DNA of 64,000 nt from contig JAQUTY010000009.1 in NCBI GenBank assembly GCA_028694155.1, positions 41,124 to 105,123 on the forward strand, written 5' to 3'. Origin of the DNA: Eubacteriales bacterium (lineage in GTDB: Bacteria > Bacillota > Clostridia > Christensenellales > CAG-138). The position numbers and the translations under genes are program-made. Under the pieces are notes generated by a model. The model made no database searches. It worked only from the letters and a program-made list of their open reading frames with translations, and was not told the DNA's origin. Position 1 is the stretch's first letter. Each line of letters opens with the position of its first letter. Positions 1 through 9,036 of the stretch are shown here, piece by piece.

Positions 1-935
1 TGCAGGTCGTTCGTGAGCAGGAGCTGCCCGATTGCACTTTCCCAACCGTATCCGCACCGAATCCTGAGAATGCCGAGGCATTTGTCCTTGCAAAGAAGCT
101 CGCCGACAAAAACGGTGCGTCCGTTATTCTTGCGACCGACCCCGATTCGGATCGTCTGGGCGTGGCAGTTAAAAAGACTGACGGCGATTGGGCGGTGCTC
201 ACAGGCAATCAGATAGCAGGCATTTTATTACATTCCCTGCTTACAGGCTATAAAACCATGAACCGCCTGCCCTCCAACGGTCTTGTGATAAAGTCTCTTG
301 TATCCACACGCCTGGCAGACGCCATCTGCCAAAGGTTCGGCGTTGAGCTTCGGGAAGTCCTCACGGGCTTTAGGTTCATCTCCGAGCAAATTGACATATG
401 TGAAAAGACCCACAACAACACCTTCCTGTTCGGCTTTGAGGAGAGCTACGGCTTTTTGGCAGGCGGCTTTGCTCGTGACAAGGACGCCATCTGCGCATCA
501 ATGCTCATTGCCGAGGCGTGCGTTGTCTATAAGGAGCGTGGCATGACGCTCTATGACGCTCTTGAGGAGATATACCGCACCTACGGTTTCTTCAAAGAGA
601 AGGTGAAGTCCTACACCCTTGAGGGCAAAGCGGGGCTGGAGAAGATTCAAGCCGCTATGAAAACCCTTCGTTCCACTAACCTTGAAGCTGTCAGTGGCTA
701 CGAGGTAACAAAGACCGAGGATTATCAGAATACGGACGCAACGGGACTTCCGCCCTCCAACGTACTGCGCTATTCACTTGCCAACGGCACTTGGATTGCG
801 GTAAGACCCAGCGGAACGGAACCCAAGCTCAAGCTCTATATCGGAGCCAACGCCGACACCGAGCCTGCTGTTGATGCTCTTTTGGAAAATGTTTTTTCGG
901 ACATGGATTCAAGACTGTTGGAGCTGCTAAAGTAG
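1..935 (+). CDS. pgcA: Phosphoglucomutase/phosphohexomutase, C-terminal part (5' end outside window)
   Basis: C-terminal part of an alpha-D-phosphohexomutase, most likely phosphoglucomutase, which interconverts glucose 1-phosphate and glucose 6-phosphate in the cytosol. The frame is open from base 3, giving about 310 visible residues; the start and the catalytic-serine region lie beyond the window edge. Visible landmarks are the metal-binding loop DPDSDR (visible residues 46-51), the sugar-binding loop GFEESYG and the phosphate-binding loop RPSGTEPKLK near the C-terminus, in the order expected for the family. It ends with TAG and is followed directly by a hairpin terminator. A phosphomannomutase cannot be excluded without the N-terminal domain, but the EESYG loop favours a PgcA-type enzyme. 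Confidence 0.9.
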   Translation, partial: QVVREQELPDCTFPTVSAPNPENAEAFVLAKKLADKNGASVILATDPDSDRLGVAVKKTDGDWAVLTGNQIAGILLHSLLTGYKTMNRLPSNGLVIKSLVSTRLADAICQRFGVELREVLTGFRFISEQIDICEKTHNNTFLFGFEESYGFLAGGFARDKDAICASMLIAEACVVYKERGMTLYDALEEIYRTYGFFKEKVKSYTLEGKAGLEKIQAAMKTLRSTNLEAVSGYEVTKTEDYQNTDATGLPPSNVLRYSLANGTWIAVRPSGTEPKLKLYIGANADTEPAVDALLENVFSDMDSRLLELLK

Positions 936-968
936 AATCCTCTTTAGATGCATTTATTTGTTGGTTAT

Positions 969-1003
969 GGGTTCAGCGTCTTTGTTGCGCTGAACCCCTT
1001 TTT
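969..1003 (+). terminator. Rho-independent terminator after pgcA
   Basis: A perfect 10-bp stem, GGGTTCAGCG (969-978) with CGCTGAACCC (988-997), closes a 9-base loop and is followed by CTTTTT. It lies between the convergent pgcA and sigE genes and touches the sigE stop codon. Confidence 0.8.
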
Positions 1004-1706
1004 AGCTCTGCATTTTGCTAATCTCCCTGTGCAGGCGTTTTAGAATACGCTTTTCGAGGCGTGAGATGTAGCTTTGTGAAATGCCCATAAGGTCTGCCAC
1101 TTGTTTTTGCGTGCAGGGTCGTTTATTGTTCAGCCCAAAACGCAGCTCCATAATCTGCTGCTCGCGCGCATTGAGTTGAAGCAATGCTTGTCGCAGGAGC
1201 TGACGGTCGACCTCGTCCTCCATATCTCGGCTTATTACGTCCTCGTCCGTACCTAAAATGTCCGACAGCAGCAGCTCGTTTCCGTCCCAATCAATGTTCA
1301 ACGGCTCATCGAACGAGACTTCCAGCTTGAGCTTTGACGTGCGTCTTAGGTGCATCAGTATCTCATTTTCGATGCAGCGTGAAGCATATGTGGCAAGCTT
1401 GATGCGCTTGTCGGGGTCGAACGTATTCACCGCCTTTATCAGTCCGATTGTACCTATCGAAATCAAGTCCTCAAGCGCAACCTGCGTATTATCAAATTTT
1501 CTGGCAATATACACGACCAGCCGAAGATTATGCTCTATCAGCCTGTCCCGTGCTGCCTTGTCCGTCTTGCTCGCTCGGACACATTCCAGCTCCTCCTCGC
1601 TCTTTAGCGGCGGCGGCAGCGTTTCGCCTGAACGCATGTACCAAATAGTCTTTGCCCTTGCCGAAAACAGTTTTAGATAGAGCCACCCCAAAAATCTTTT
1701 TATCAT
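1002..1706 (-). CDS. sigE: Pro-sigma-E, mother-cell sporulation sigma factor
   Basis: RNA polymerase sigma factor of the mother cell in early sporulation, made as an inactive precursor that SpoIIGA cleaves. The 234 residues show a hydrophobic/basic pro-sequence (about 1-28), the conserved GETLPPPL segment after it, sigma region 2 ([15 protein letters not shown], then the [13 protein letters not shown] helix) and a region 4 helix-turn-helix ([19 protein letters not shown]). The start at 1706 is chosen because AGGAGG lies seven bases upstream; a longer frame from 1724 would place that ribosome binding site inside the gene. It is the last gene of a spoIIE-spoIIGA-sigE operon, and its first 179 bases also encode the spoIIGA C-terminus. 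No sigG follows; pgcA converges from the other side. Confidence 0.93.
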   Translation of the reverse strand: MIKRFLGWLYLKLFSARAKTIWYMRSGETLPPPLKSEEELECVRASKTDKAARDRLIEHNLRLVVYIARKFDNTQVALEDLISIGTIGLIKAVNTFDPDKRIKLATYASRCIENEILMHLRRTSKLKLEVSFDEPLNIDWDGNELLLSDILGTDEDVISRDMEDEVDRQLLRQALLQLNAREQQIMELRFGLNNKRPCTQKQVADLMGISQSYISRLEKRILKRLHREISKMQS

Positions 1707-2478
1707 TATTCTTCCTCCTATCATCGCACAATAATGTTAGCGGTACTATTGCCTCTCCATGGTCGATTCTGTTGGGCGCAGTTGCAATAAACGCATCCAC
1801 GCTCTGCCATACTCCCAGTTTGACCTTGACGCTATTGGGACGCTGCGCCAAACACACTCCCCCACCGCTTGCGTCCGCAAAAGGGACGGGTATGCTGCCC
1901 TCCACGTTCATGGCTACGAATATCACAGGCAAGCCCGTGATTGGCTCGGTAACCAAATTGCCGCTGTCGATGAACCCCTGCAATGTTATTTCACCCTGCT
2001 TTGTCCTTATTCGCAGCGGCACAATACTCTCCTTGATGCGCCTTTGCCTGATGAGTGAGCGCATATATCGGGGAATGACTGCGCACAATAAGCCGCCAAT
2101 CAAAGCTGCACGAATCGGCACAGTCCCCATGAGCGTTCCGTTTTTGGACACCGAGCCGCCAAGCATCAGCGTAAGAAATGTTAGTAATCCTCCCAGCAGA
2201 AACGCAGAGATGAACACGCACATCAACGCCGACAGATAGCTCCTCCCCGTCTTTAGAAACGGAAGTGCGAACAGCAGAAACAAAATTCCCTTGCACCAAA
2301 GGCTTTGCAGCACCGGAAACGCCGATAGGGACAGCAGCGCATACACCGCACCCACCAGTGAAAATGCCAGCACTGAACGAAAACGGACGCGTGTCCCCAG
2401 CAGCGTTGAGGATAGCATGAACACCAGACAATTCATCACCGTGTTATCGATGAGAAACCACTCAATGCTGACACGCAT
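1528..2478 (-). CDS. spoIIGA: SpoIIGA, pro-sigma-E processing aspartic peptidase
   Basis: Membrane-embedded aspartic protease that cleaves the pro-sequence of sigma-E at the sporulation septum. The 316-residue product has several N-terminal hydrophobic helices (about 1-150) and a C-terminal protease domain with the catalytic motif GFIDSGN, followed by [11 protein letters not shown], as known for peptidase family U4. Its ATG overlaps the spoIIE stop (TGATG), so the two are translationally coupled. The reading frame runs 179 bases into sigE in another frame. The overlapping part still reads like a SpoIIGA C-terminus ([21 protein letters not shown]), followed by about 30 low-complexity residues, so the overlap may be genuine rather than a frameshift. 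Length is close to the family norm of about 300. Confidence 0.88.
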   Translation of the reverse strand: MRVSIEWFLIDNTVMNCLVFMLSSTLLGTRVRFRSVLAFSLVGAVYALLSLSAFPVLQSLWCKGILFLLFALPFLKTGRSYLSALMCVFISAFLLGGLLTFLTLMLGGSVSKNGTLMGTVPIRAALIGGLLCAVIPRYMRSLIRQRRIKESIVPLRIRTKQGEITLQGFIDSGNLVTEPITGLPVIFVAMNVEGSIPVPFADASGGGVCLAQRPNSVKVKLGVWQSVDAFIATAPNRIDHGEAIVPLTLLCDDRRKNNDKKIFGVALSKTVFGKGKDYLVHAFRRNAAAAAKERGGAGMCPSEQDGQGSTGQADRA

Positions 2479-4733
2479 CAGGCTACATGAATGACCATAA
2501 CGGTCATATCATCCCTCTGCCCCTTTTGAAGTGCAGCAGACATAACGGCATTGGCAATGGTCTTGTTGTCAGCTCCTTTATTCTTTATAAGCGTGCGTTC
2601 GATAAGCTCGCCCAGTACATCGAACACGCCGTCCGAAAGTAGAACTACAACATCGTCCTTCTTCAATTTAAGCTGCAATATTGATGGCTTTGCCTCGTCC
2701 ACTATGCCGCAGGGGAGTGCCTCGCCCGATAAAATCTTTAGTTTTTCGTTGCGCAGCAGATAGGTTGGCGGCGCACCGAATTTGACAAACTCGGCTTCGC
2801 TGTTAAACAGGTCAAGCGCAACCGCATCAAGCGTGGCATACATCTCGGTGCCTGCCCTAGTAAGTAATAGGCGATTTACGTTCTCATAGACAAGCTCCTT
2901 TGAAAAGCCAATTCGGTAGAGATTGAACAGAAGTTCCAACGCCGTGGTGCTTTCCTTATGCGCTTCGGCTCCGCTTCCCATGCCATCGGACAGAGCATAC
3001 AGCACCCTTCCGCTTGGAAGGCGGAACTCGCCCGTTGCATCGCCGCAAATGCCGTCCGCCTGTTCGGCAATCGATGCCACCGCCATTGATGCTCTAAGCT
3101 GCTGTGCCTCCTCCATCTCGAATATACCCAATGTTCCCTTGCGCTCCACCTCTAAAAGCCGCATCGGTCTGCGCAGATGGTTCGCCACCGCCTTTTGAAG
3201 CTCATTGGGCTTCATTCCGTCACTGAGGTCTACACTGATTCTAAGAAGCAAATGATCGTTTGGATAGAGCGCATCGACTGAAATCACGGGAATGTTCTTT
3301 CGCTCAAGTGCCGTAACAAGCTCGTTTTCAAGTGTGTTATCGACCCACTTGTCCTCTTTGACACGCTCGGCAAGCGCACCAATGACCTGTCCCACCCCCT
3401 TTAGCTGTCGGTTGACAAAAGCATACTGGCGCATAATCTGCACCGTGTTTGCCTGCTGTGCCAATGCTTGATTATATGATAGATACGCACTTGCAAGCAT
3501 GGACGGCAAATGTGTGCAAGCCTTGTCGATAGGTGGGTCTGTGTTGATTATTTCGCCCTTGTCAAATGCGGGCAGAACCTTTAGTATCGCCTCGCCCATT
3601 GCATCGGCATCCTTCCAGCAAAGCACACGGGCAGGGCACTCGGCGCACACACGCATTGCACCGTGAACCGTCCATTGCTTGAGCATATTCCTTTGCTTTG
3701 CCTCCTCGCTGTTGGGCACGAACAGTTCGGCTATATCTCGGCAAATGCTCGCCGTCTTTATCATCTCATCTGCGGTCTTTAGCTGCATTCTGCGGATAGC
3801 AAGTGCCGAATTATACTCGTGCAGCCGCTTGCTGTTGAGATAACCGCTGACCATGAGCAGCCACTCCTTGGGCAGCAAAAGAAATGGTATGCTCGAAAGC
3901 AGGATATTCTGTGCATTTACTACATGAAGTCCCTCCATCCAATAGGTTTGCAAAAGCAATCCGCCCAGAAAGAATGCTCCAACTATCGCATATACTCCCA
4001 GCTTTGATGCCAATGCCGCCAAAATCATGCAGAACGCCATGCTGCCAACAAGCTGCACCTCCGCCTTTGCCCCAATCACTAGTGCAACCGACAGCAGTAT
4101 GCCGATGAGTGCGCCGGATACTCCCTTTGCGTAAACAGCAACCATGCTTGAAAACAATATTGCTACCACGGGCAGAGATACTCCAAAATAGCTCACATCA
4201 CCAAGTCCCAGTAATGCCAATGCCAGCGTTAACAAAAGCATGGTCTGCTCCAGCTCTGATAGGGCACGCCGCTTATGAAGCGAACGTGCGATTGACAACG
4301 CCTGAAACAGCGTGATGCCCCCCACTATCGACATTGCCATCGAGAGCAAAGCATAGCAAAGCGAGAGTGGGTCATTCGTGAGCGAAAACGGAAGCGTTGC
4401 CACGCAGCACAACACAGCAAGCAGCACCTTTGGGATAGCCGGCATATTCTTTCGAATCAGAATATAGATTCTGGTCAGTACGATATAGAGTGCGCCCACA
4501 AGCATGGCGCAGAACTGTGGCGGCTGATCAATCACTGCTCCAATGAGCAAGCCTAAAAATGCAAGCAGCGGATCTACCCGACCCAGCGAAAGAGCAATTA
4601 GCACGCTAAGAGCAAATGGGGCAAATGTACCTGCAACCCTTATCCTGCACAGAAGGAGGGCAAGTGCAAATCCGATGAGTTCCACCGTCCATTGCCGTTT
4701 GTAGTTTGATTTTATCAACCGTCTTTTTTCCAT
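2478..4733 (-). CDS. spoIIE: SpoIIE, stage II sporulation serine phosphatase
   Basis: Membrane PP2C phosphatase that dephosphorylates SpoIIAA to activate sigma-F in the forespore and takes part in polar division. The 751 residues comprise a long N-terminal multi-helix membrane region (to about residue 300), a middle region, and a C-terminal PP2C domain with metal-binding motifs ALSDGMGSG (near 582) and LSDGVFD (near 704). It heads the operon with spoIIGA and sigE. In Bacillus spoIIE is separate from the spoIIG locus, so this linkage is notable. No Shine-Dalgarno sequence precedes the ATG; a TACAAT box lies exactly six bases before it, suggesting a leaderless transcript. Confidence 0.92.
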   Translation of the reverse strand: MEKRRLIKSNYKRQWTVELIGFALALLLCRIRVAGTFAPFALSVLIALSLGRVDPLLAFLGLLIGAVIDQPPQFCAMLVGALYIVLTRIYILIRKNMPAIPKVLLAVLCCVATLPFSLTNDPLSLCYALLSMAMSIVGGITLFQALSIARSLHKRRALSELEQTMLLLTLALALLGLGDVSYFGVSLPVVAILFSSMVAVYAKGVSGALIGILLSVALVIGAKAEVQLVGSMAFCMILAALASKLGVYAIVGAFFLGGLLLQTYWMEGLHVVNAQNILLSSIPFLLLPKEWLLMVSGYLNSKRLHEYNSALAIRRMQLKTADEMIKTASICRDIAELFVPNSEEAKQRNMLKQWTVHGAMRVCAECPARVLCWKDADAMGEAILKVLPAFDKGEIINTDPPIDKACTHLPSMLASAYLSYNQALAQQANTVQIMRQYAFVNRQLKGVGQVIGALAERVKEDKWVDNTLENELVTALERKNIPVISVDALYPNDHLLLRISVDLSDGMKPNELQKAVANHLRRPMRLLEVERKGTLGIFEMEEAQQLRASMAVASIAEQADGICGDATGEFRLPSGRVLYALSDGMGSGAEAHKESTTALELLFNLYRIGFSKELVYENVNRLLLTRAGTEMYATLDAVALDLFNSEAEFVKFGAPPTYLLRNEKLKILSGEALPCGIVDEAKPSILQLKLKKDDVVVLLSDGVFDVLGELIERTLIKNKGADNKTIANAVMSAALQKGQRDDMTVMVIHVA

Positions 4734-4739
4734 ACATAC

Positions 4740-4775
4740 ATTGTACGAATGAATAGGGGTGCAAGTTTGGCGAAA
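4740..4775 (-). promoter_or_regulatory. Putative spoIIE promoter with Spo0A-box-like site
   Basis: On the minus strand a TACAAT -10 element (4740-4745) lies six bases before the spoIIE ATG. The -35 position is poor, but it overlaps TTTGGCGAAA (4766-4775, read on the plus strand), one mismatch from the Spo0A box TTTGTCGAAA. Spo0A-activated promoters typically place a box over a weak -35. This is inference from motif position only. Confidence 0.35.
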
Positions 4776-4952
4776 GGCGAATGAAAAACGGCTTTTCGTC
4801 CATCAAAACGCTTACTATTACGCCCTAAATCCACACGCTTTGAAACATATAAGTCCAATGTGGCAAATATCGTTGTCGCAAACGAGCAGGAAAAGAAAGT
4901 GTCGCATAAATGTATCGGCATCTTTATTCTTGTGATTATTTGGAAGCTGATT

Positions 4953-4981
4953 TTGACAGTGCATGAATAATATGATATACT
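4953..4981 (+). promoter_or_regulatory. SigmaA-type promoter of dapL-tmk
   Basis: TTGACA (4953-4958), a 17-base spacer and TATACT (4976-4981), placed just upstream of the dapL ribosome binding site GGAGG (5000-5004). Confidence 0.82.
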
Positions 4982-5009
4982 ATAAGCTAGTGTAATGTTG
5001 GAGGTCAGA

Positions 5010-6230
5010 ATGTTTACTGCAAACGGAGATTACAGCCTGTTAGAGGGCAATTATCTTTTTTATGAGATTGGCAAGCGTGCAAGAGAGTATCAGGCCGCCA
5101 ACCCCGATTCCGATATAATCAGAATGGGTATAGGAGATGTTACTCGTCCGCTTGTGCCTGCCGTCATTGACGCGATGCACCGTGCTGTCGATGAGATGGG
5201 CTCGGAGAAAACCTTCCACGGTTACGGTCCCGACTTTGGATATGATTTCTTGCGTGAAGCAATCCTCAGACGAGACTATACGGCTCGTGGCGCAGGTATT
5301 TCGGTCGATGAAATTTTCATTTCCGATGGTGCAAAGTGCGATGTGGGCAACATTCAGGAATTGTTCAGCCGTGACTGCATCGTAGGCATTATGGACCCGG
5401 TTTATCCCGTGTATCTGGACACCAACGTGATGGGTGGCAGAAGCGGCCGTTTTTCTCCAAAGAGAAACGGCTATGAGCGCATCGTCTACCTTCCTGCCAC
5501 GGAAAGCAACGGCTTCGTTCCCGACCTTCCCAAGGAGCGTGTTGACGTTTTGTATCTGTGCTATCCAAACAACCCCACGGGCATGACCCTCTCGCACTCA
5601 CAGCTTAGAGTATTCGTCGATTGGGCGAACGAAACAGGCGCATTGCTTCTCTACGATTCTGCGTACGAGTCATACATCACCGATGAGAATGTGCCGCACA
5701 GCATATTTGAAATTGAGGGAGCTCAAACCTGTGCCATCGAGTTTCGCTCCATGAGCAAAACTGCAGGCTTCACAGGCACACGCTGTGCCTATACGGTTGT
5801 GCCAAAGGCACTTGTTCGTCTCGACAGCTTTGGCAACAAAGTATCGCTGTATGATATGTGGGCACGCAGAGTATCAACAAAGTTTAACGGAGTATCATAC
5901 ATCACGCAGGTGGGTGCCGCTGCCGCATATAACGAGGGCTATGAGCAAATCAAGGACGTGGTAGCCTACTACATGGAAAATGCACGCATCATTCGTGAGG
6001 GAATGGAAAGTGCAGGCTATACCTGCTTTGGTGGCATTAACGCTCCCTATGTGTGGATAAAAGTACCGCACGGTGACAGTTGGCGGTTCTTTGATGAATT
6101 GCTCAAGGAACGCAACATAATCGGTACGCCCGGCGCAGGCTTTGGCGCATCGGGCGAGGGTTATTTCAGAATGACCGCCTTTGCTTCTAGAGAAAACACG
6201 CTTAGCGCCATGAAGCGCATGGAGAAATAA
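5010..6230 (+). CDS. dapL: LL-diaminopimelate aminotransferase
   Basis: PLP-dependent enzyme that converts tetrahydrodipicolinate directly to LL-diaminopimelate, for lysine and peptidoglycan synthesis, bypassing the succinyl or acetyl routes. The 406 residues match DapL from the start: N-terminal NYLFYEIGKRAREYQAANP and IRMGIGDVT, then YPNNPTG (near 185) and the PLP lysine motif SMSKTAGFTGTR (near 248). Start 5010 is preferred over an upstream in-frame ATG at 4995 because GGAGG sits five bases before it. Cotranscribed with tmk, one base apart. Other class I aminotransferases share the fold, but the N-terminal block is DapL-specific. Confidence 0.92.
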   Translation: MFTANGDYSLLEGNYLFYEIGKRAREYQAANPDSDIIRMGIGDVTRPLVPAVIDAMHRAVDEMGSEKTFHGYGPDFGYDFLREAILRRDYTARGAGISVDEIFISDGAKCDVGNIQELFSRDCIVGIMDPVYPVYLDTNVMGGRSGRFSPKRNGYERIVYLPATESNGFVPDLPKERVDVLYLCYPNNPTGMTLSHSQLRVFVDWANETGALLLYDSAYESYITDENVPHSIFEIEGAQTCAIEFRSMSKTAGFTGTRCAYTVVPKALVRLDSFGNKVSLYDMWARRVSTKFNGVSYITQVGAAAAYNEGYEQIKDVVAYYMENARIIREGMESAGYTCFGGINAPYVWIKVPHGDSWRFFDELLKERNIIGTPGAGFGASGEGYFRMTAFASRENTLSAMKRMEK

Positions 6231-6231
6231 T

Positions 6232-6888
6232 ATGACAAAAATCATTGCATTTGAAGGAATTGACGGAACAGGCAAGAGCGTGCAGATGGATTTGCTCAAA
6301 GCTAGACTCGAACGTGCAGGCAAGACGGTTGCGACCCTGTCCTTCCCCATGTACGACACGTTCTTTGGCGACTATGTGGGCAGATATTTGACTGCAAAGG
6401 ACGGTATTCCTGCCGATGCGGTAGACGGAAAGAGCATGGCATTGTGGTTTGCACTCGATAGGTTTGAAGCCTTCCGCACCATTGACTACTCAGGCAGCGA
6501 CTATCTTCTTATCAACCGCTACGTCCTGTCCAACGCTGTCTACCAGAGCATTCGAGACTGCGATTTGGACAGACCCGACATTCTTGACTTCGTTTTGGAG
6601 CTTGAGCACGATCATTTCCATATTCCCCGTCCCGACCTGCATCTAATTTTGGACATGGATACCTTCGATGCCTCACACAACGTTGAAAAGAAGGGCTTCC
6701 GCGACTACGTTGGCGATGCAAAGGATATATACGAAGCGCATGAGTCCATTCAGACGCGCGCGCGCAATAAGTACCTCAGCTTTGCCTCACGAATGGATAA
6801 TGTGAAGGTCATAGCCTGCATGGAAAATGGCAAGCTTAGAAGCATCGACACCATTGCATCACTCATAAATGATTCCATTGGGATATAG
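6232..6888 (+). CDS. tmk: Thymidylate kinase
   Basis: Phosphorylates dTMP to dTDP for DNA synthesis, cytosolic. The 218 residues have the P-loop FEGIDGTGKS (about 7-16), the DR(F/Y) nucleoside segment LDRFEAF and the lid-like region KGFRDYVGDAKDIYE, all typical of eukaryote-like bacterial dTMP kinases. ATG follows the dapL stop by one base, with no separate ribosome binding site, so it is probably coupled to dapL. Followed by a terminator. Confidence 0.88.
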   Translation: MTKIIAFEGIDGTGKSVQMDLLKARLERAGKTVATLSFPMYDTFFGDYVGRYLTAKDGIPADAVDGKSMALWFALDRFEAFRTIDYSGSDYLLINRYVLSNAVYQSIRDCDLDRPDILDFVLELEHDHFHIPRPDLHLILDMDTFDASHNVEKKGFRDYVGDAKDIYEAHESIQTRARNKYLSFASRMDNVKVIACMENGKLRSIDTIASLINDSIGI

Positions 6889-6913
6889 CTTCAGCAAATA
6901 ATTTAAGTGCAAC

Positions 6914-6946
6914 AAGGCGCAACGCATAAATGCGTTACGCCTTTTT
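6914..6946 (+). terminator. Terminator after tmk
   Basis: Hairpin AGGCGcAACGCA-TAAA-TGCGTTaCGCCT with one internal mismatch, followed by TTTTT, 25 bases after the tmk stop. Confidence 0.8.
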
Positions 6947-6985
6947 AATGTTTACTATTATTTTAGTAAAGCTCGTCCGTGAGTC

Positions 6986-7144
6986 TTAACCGCCGAACAA
7001 ATCGTCCCACAGTCCTCCGCCGTCGTACACGGCAGCGTTGCCTTCTTCCCCATCTCCTTGGGGATTCCATTCGAACGATGCGGTTATGATGTCGTGGAGG
7101 TTCAGCTTCTCAACCGTTATTGTTGCAGTTTCATACTTCTTCAT
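6986..7144 (-). CDS. Small acidic peptide of 52 residues, unknown function
   Basis: A short gene of 52 codons with a clear ribosome binding site (AGGAGG, eight bases before ATG). The product begins MKKYETATITVEKLNLHDI and ends in an acidic Gly/Asp-rich tail (DGGGLWDDLFGG). It starts 16 bases downstream of the broken GLUG-protein gene on the same strand, so the two probably share a transcript. The leader (M-K-K-Y-E with a following ...DIITAS... block) resembles short clostridial peptides often left unannotated; I cannot assign a family or a function. No cysteines, no signal peptide, no maturase nearby. It could be a ribosomal-peptide precursor or simply an unknown small protein. Confidence 0.6.
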   Translation of the reverse strand: MKKYETATITVEKLNLHDIITASFEWNPQGDGEEGNAAVYDGGGLWDDLFGG

Positions 7145-7160
7145 TGCTCTATCCTCCTTT

Positions 7161-8750
7161 TTAGGCTGTGTACGTACTTGAGGCTATGTCCGCAAGTATT
7201 CGATTGATCGAATTGTACTTAATTGTTCCTGTCGAAATGTCAGTTTCGTTTGCAGTTGCATACGGCTCGAACACCCACAGCGAATCCTGCGCACCCAAGG
7301 GCAAGTTATTGAGAATCATTGCAAAGGTGATCGTGTTCTGGTCATAGGCGTAGACCTTCATGCCGCTTGCCCGAATGGCTGTCGCCAACTGTTCAGGAGT
7401 AGTCGCTGCGTCCATTTCCGCCGTCCATGTAAAGCCTGTGAAGTTTGCAGCCGTGCTTGCTGCAGAACGTTTTGCCCATGTTGCGCTGGTCAAAGCTTCG
7501 TTGCTTAGACCGTTTATTTTGAAGCCGTAATCAAGCGTGTCGCCTACTTCAAGAGCATTCAGGGATTCAAACGAGATGCTCGCACCAAAGCGAATTGCTG
7601 TCTTGTCAAGCCTTGCAGCGCATCCCTTAGTGGACACTGCCAACTCAATGGGTGTGGCTGGCGTCTCATAGGTGCCAACGTAGGGCATGCCTACAAGCTC
7701 GGGATAGGGGTAGTTAGCATTGCCTGCCATAGTCCAGACCGGTATAGTGCTGAAGTCGTAGTTTGTGAAGTTCGCAGCGACCTGCATCTGTGCATCGGTG
7801 AGTGATGTGCCCCCGACACCTGTTGCTCCGCAGGTGTCAAGGTAAAAGCCGCCTGCCTGTCTCAGCGCATCAGTGTTTCCAACCGGTCCCGAAATAGTAC
7901 TGACGTTGTAGTTGCAAGCAAACCACATTGACCCATCTGAATCTGCAACTAAACCGGCAATATTTGTGCCTGTACCCGTAACGCTGCCTGCATTGTAGCA
8001 GTCACGCAATTCTGCGCCTTCCACCCAAGTGCCGACTAAACCTCCAATGCTATTGGCTCCGCTAATTGCTCCGGAATTGAAGCATCTATTCATCATTCCG
8101 GCACCACCTCCGGCTATGCCGCCTGCAGACTGGTCTGAGCACACAACATCGCCTAAGTTGTAGCACTTATATACAGATACGCCCATGCCTACACCGCCAA
8201 CCACACCGCCTACGGTATCATGACCTACAACCTTGCCGCTATTGAAGCAACCGACAATTCCGTTCGTATCGAGCCCTACGATGCCGCCTACGAATGAATA
8301 GGCACATATATATGATTTCTCTAGTCCGAGATTTCTTATGCTACCGGCATTAACTCCAAATCGACCAATGTTTTCGCCATCAGAGTCATTGATATAGGCA
8401 CCGCTGACCGAATAGCCTTTGCCGTCAAAGGTGCCACTAAAGTTGGCAATAGGCGACCAAGTATTGGTGGGAGCAGTAGTGTCCCAACTATACCAGTTGG
8501 ATGTATCGTTAAGCATAATATCCTAGGTAAGCTCAAATTACACGCCTGAAGTGCTTATATGTGCTAGTCGTGCAAACTGCTCAGCAGTAGAAATCCGATA
8601 TGGGTCTGCCTGCATGCCTGTGCCGCCATCAAAGCCCAAGGCAACCGTTCCGTCCCAAACGGCCGAAGCAGCCGTGGTCGTAGTCGTGGTCATGGGAATG
8701 AAAGACATTAACATGAGCATGACCAAAAGGAAGCAAAGTCTCTTTTTCAT
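7161..8750 (-). pseudogene. Exported GLUG-repeat protein, broken by two in-frame stops
   Basis: A gene for a secreted beta-helix-type protein. The start at 8750 follows GGAGG; the product opens with a signal peptide (KKRLCFLLVMLMLMSFIPM) and the GLUG-family entry motif GTGMQADPYRISTAEQFARLAHI. The frame then meets TAA (8538-8540) and, four codons later, TAG (8523-8525), and continues uninterrupted for a further 450 codons with GLUG repeats (GGIVG, GGVVG, GGIAGG, GGLVG spaced regularly) and an unrecognised C-terminal domain. In intact relatives the two stop positions fall in a Y/F-x-LT-x-DI segment. It may be a recent pseudogene, a sequencing error or a recoded gene; see findings. A strong promoter lies upstream. 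Confidence 0.75.
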
Positions 8751-8794
8751 TATATATACCTCCATAATTTCTTTATCGATATAAGTTCACGTTG

Positions 8795-8823
8795 AATATA
8801 TCATTAACTAATTTGCGTGTTAA
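8795..8823 (-). promoter_or_regulatory. SigmaA-type promoter for the GLUG gene
   Basis: On the minus strand TTAACA (8818-8823), a 17-base spacer and TATATT (8795-8800), about 45 bases before the ATG at 8750. Confidence 0.65.
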
Positions 8824-8923
8824 TAGCTTTTTTATGTTTTTTATAATTATATTATTATTTGAATGTGTCAATATTCGCCTAAATATAACAATATCTCGAT
8901 TTTGGAAAATTATTTGTGCAAAA

Positions 8924-8960
8924 GAGAGAGCCATACGCTTTTAGGGCGGACGGCTCTCTC
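8924..8960 (-). terminator. Hairpin behind the DUF1858 gene
   Basis: GAGAGAGCC (8924-8932) pairs with GGCTCTCTC (8952-8960) across a 19-base loop. Read on the minus strand it is followed by TTTTG, so it can end transcription from the DUF1858 gene. Confidence 0.5.
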
Positions 8961-9036
8961 AGACTGTTAAAAAACTAAGGGCGTGGGGCGTGAGCCCTGC
9001 TCAAAAGTTCAAACTGGCGAACACAGTTCGCCCTTA
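8961..9036 (+). repeat. Intergenic repeat, modules A and B (copy 1)
   Basis: Begins AGACTGTTAAAAAAC directly after a hairpin, continues with GGGGCGTGAGCCCTGCT (a small GGGC/GCCC hairpin) and ends with GGCGAAC-ACA-GTTCGCC, a perfect hairpin. The first part is nearly the same as 19422-19470; the last part is related to 18074-18100. Confidence 0.6.

Noticed and set aside
1258..1680. Plus-strand reading frame over sigE
   Set aside because: Shadow frame without ribosome binding site or family motifs.
5010..6230. tRNA or rRNA genes anywhere in the window
   Set aside because: No cloverleaf or rRNA-like stretch was seen while reading all intergenic regions; small RNAs cannot be excluded.
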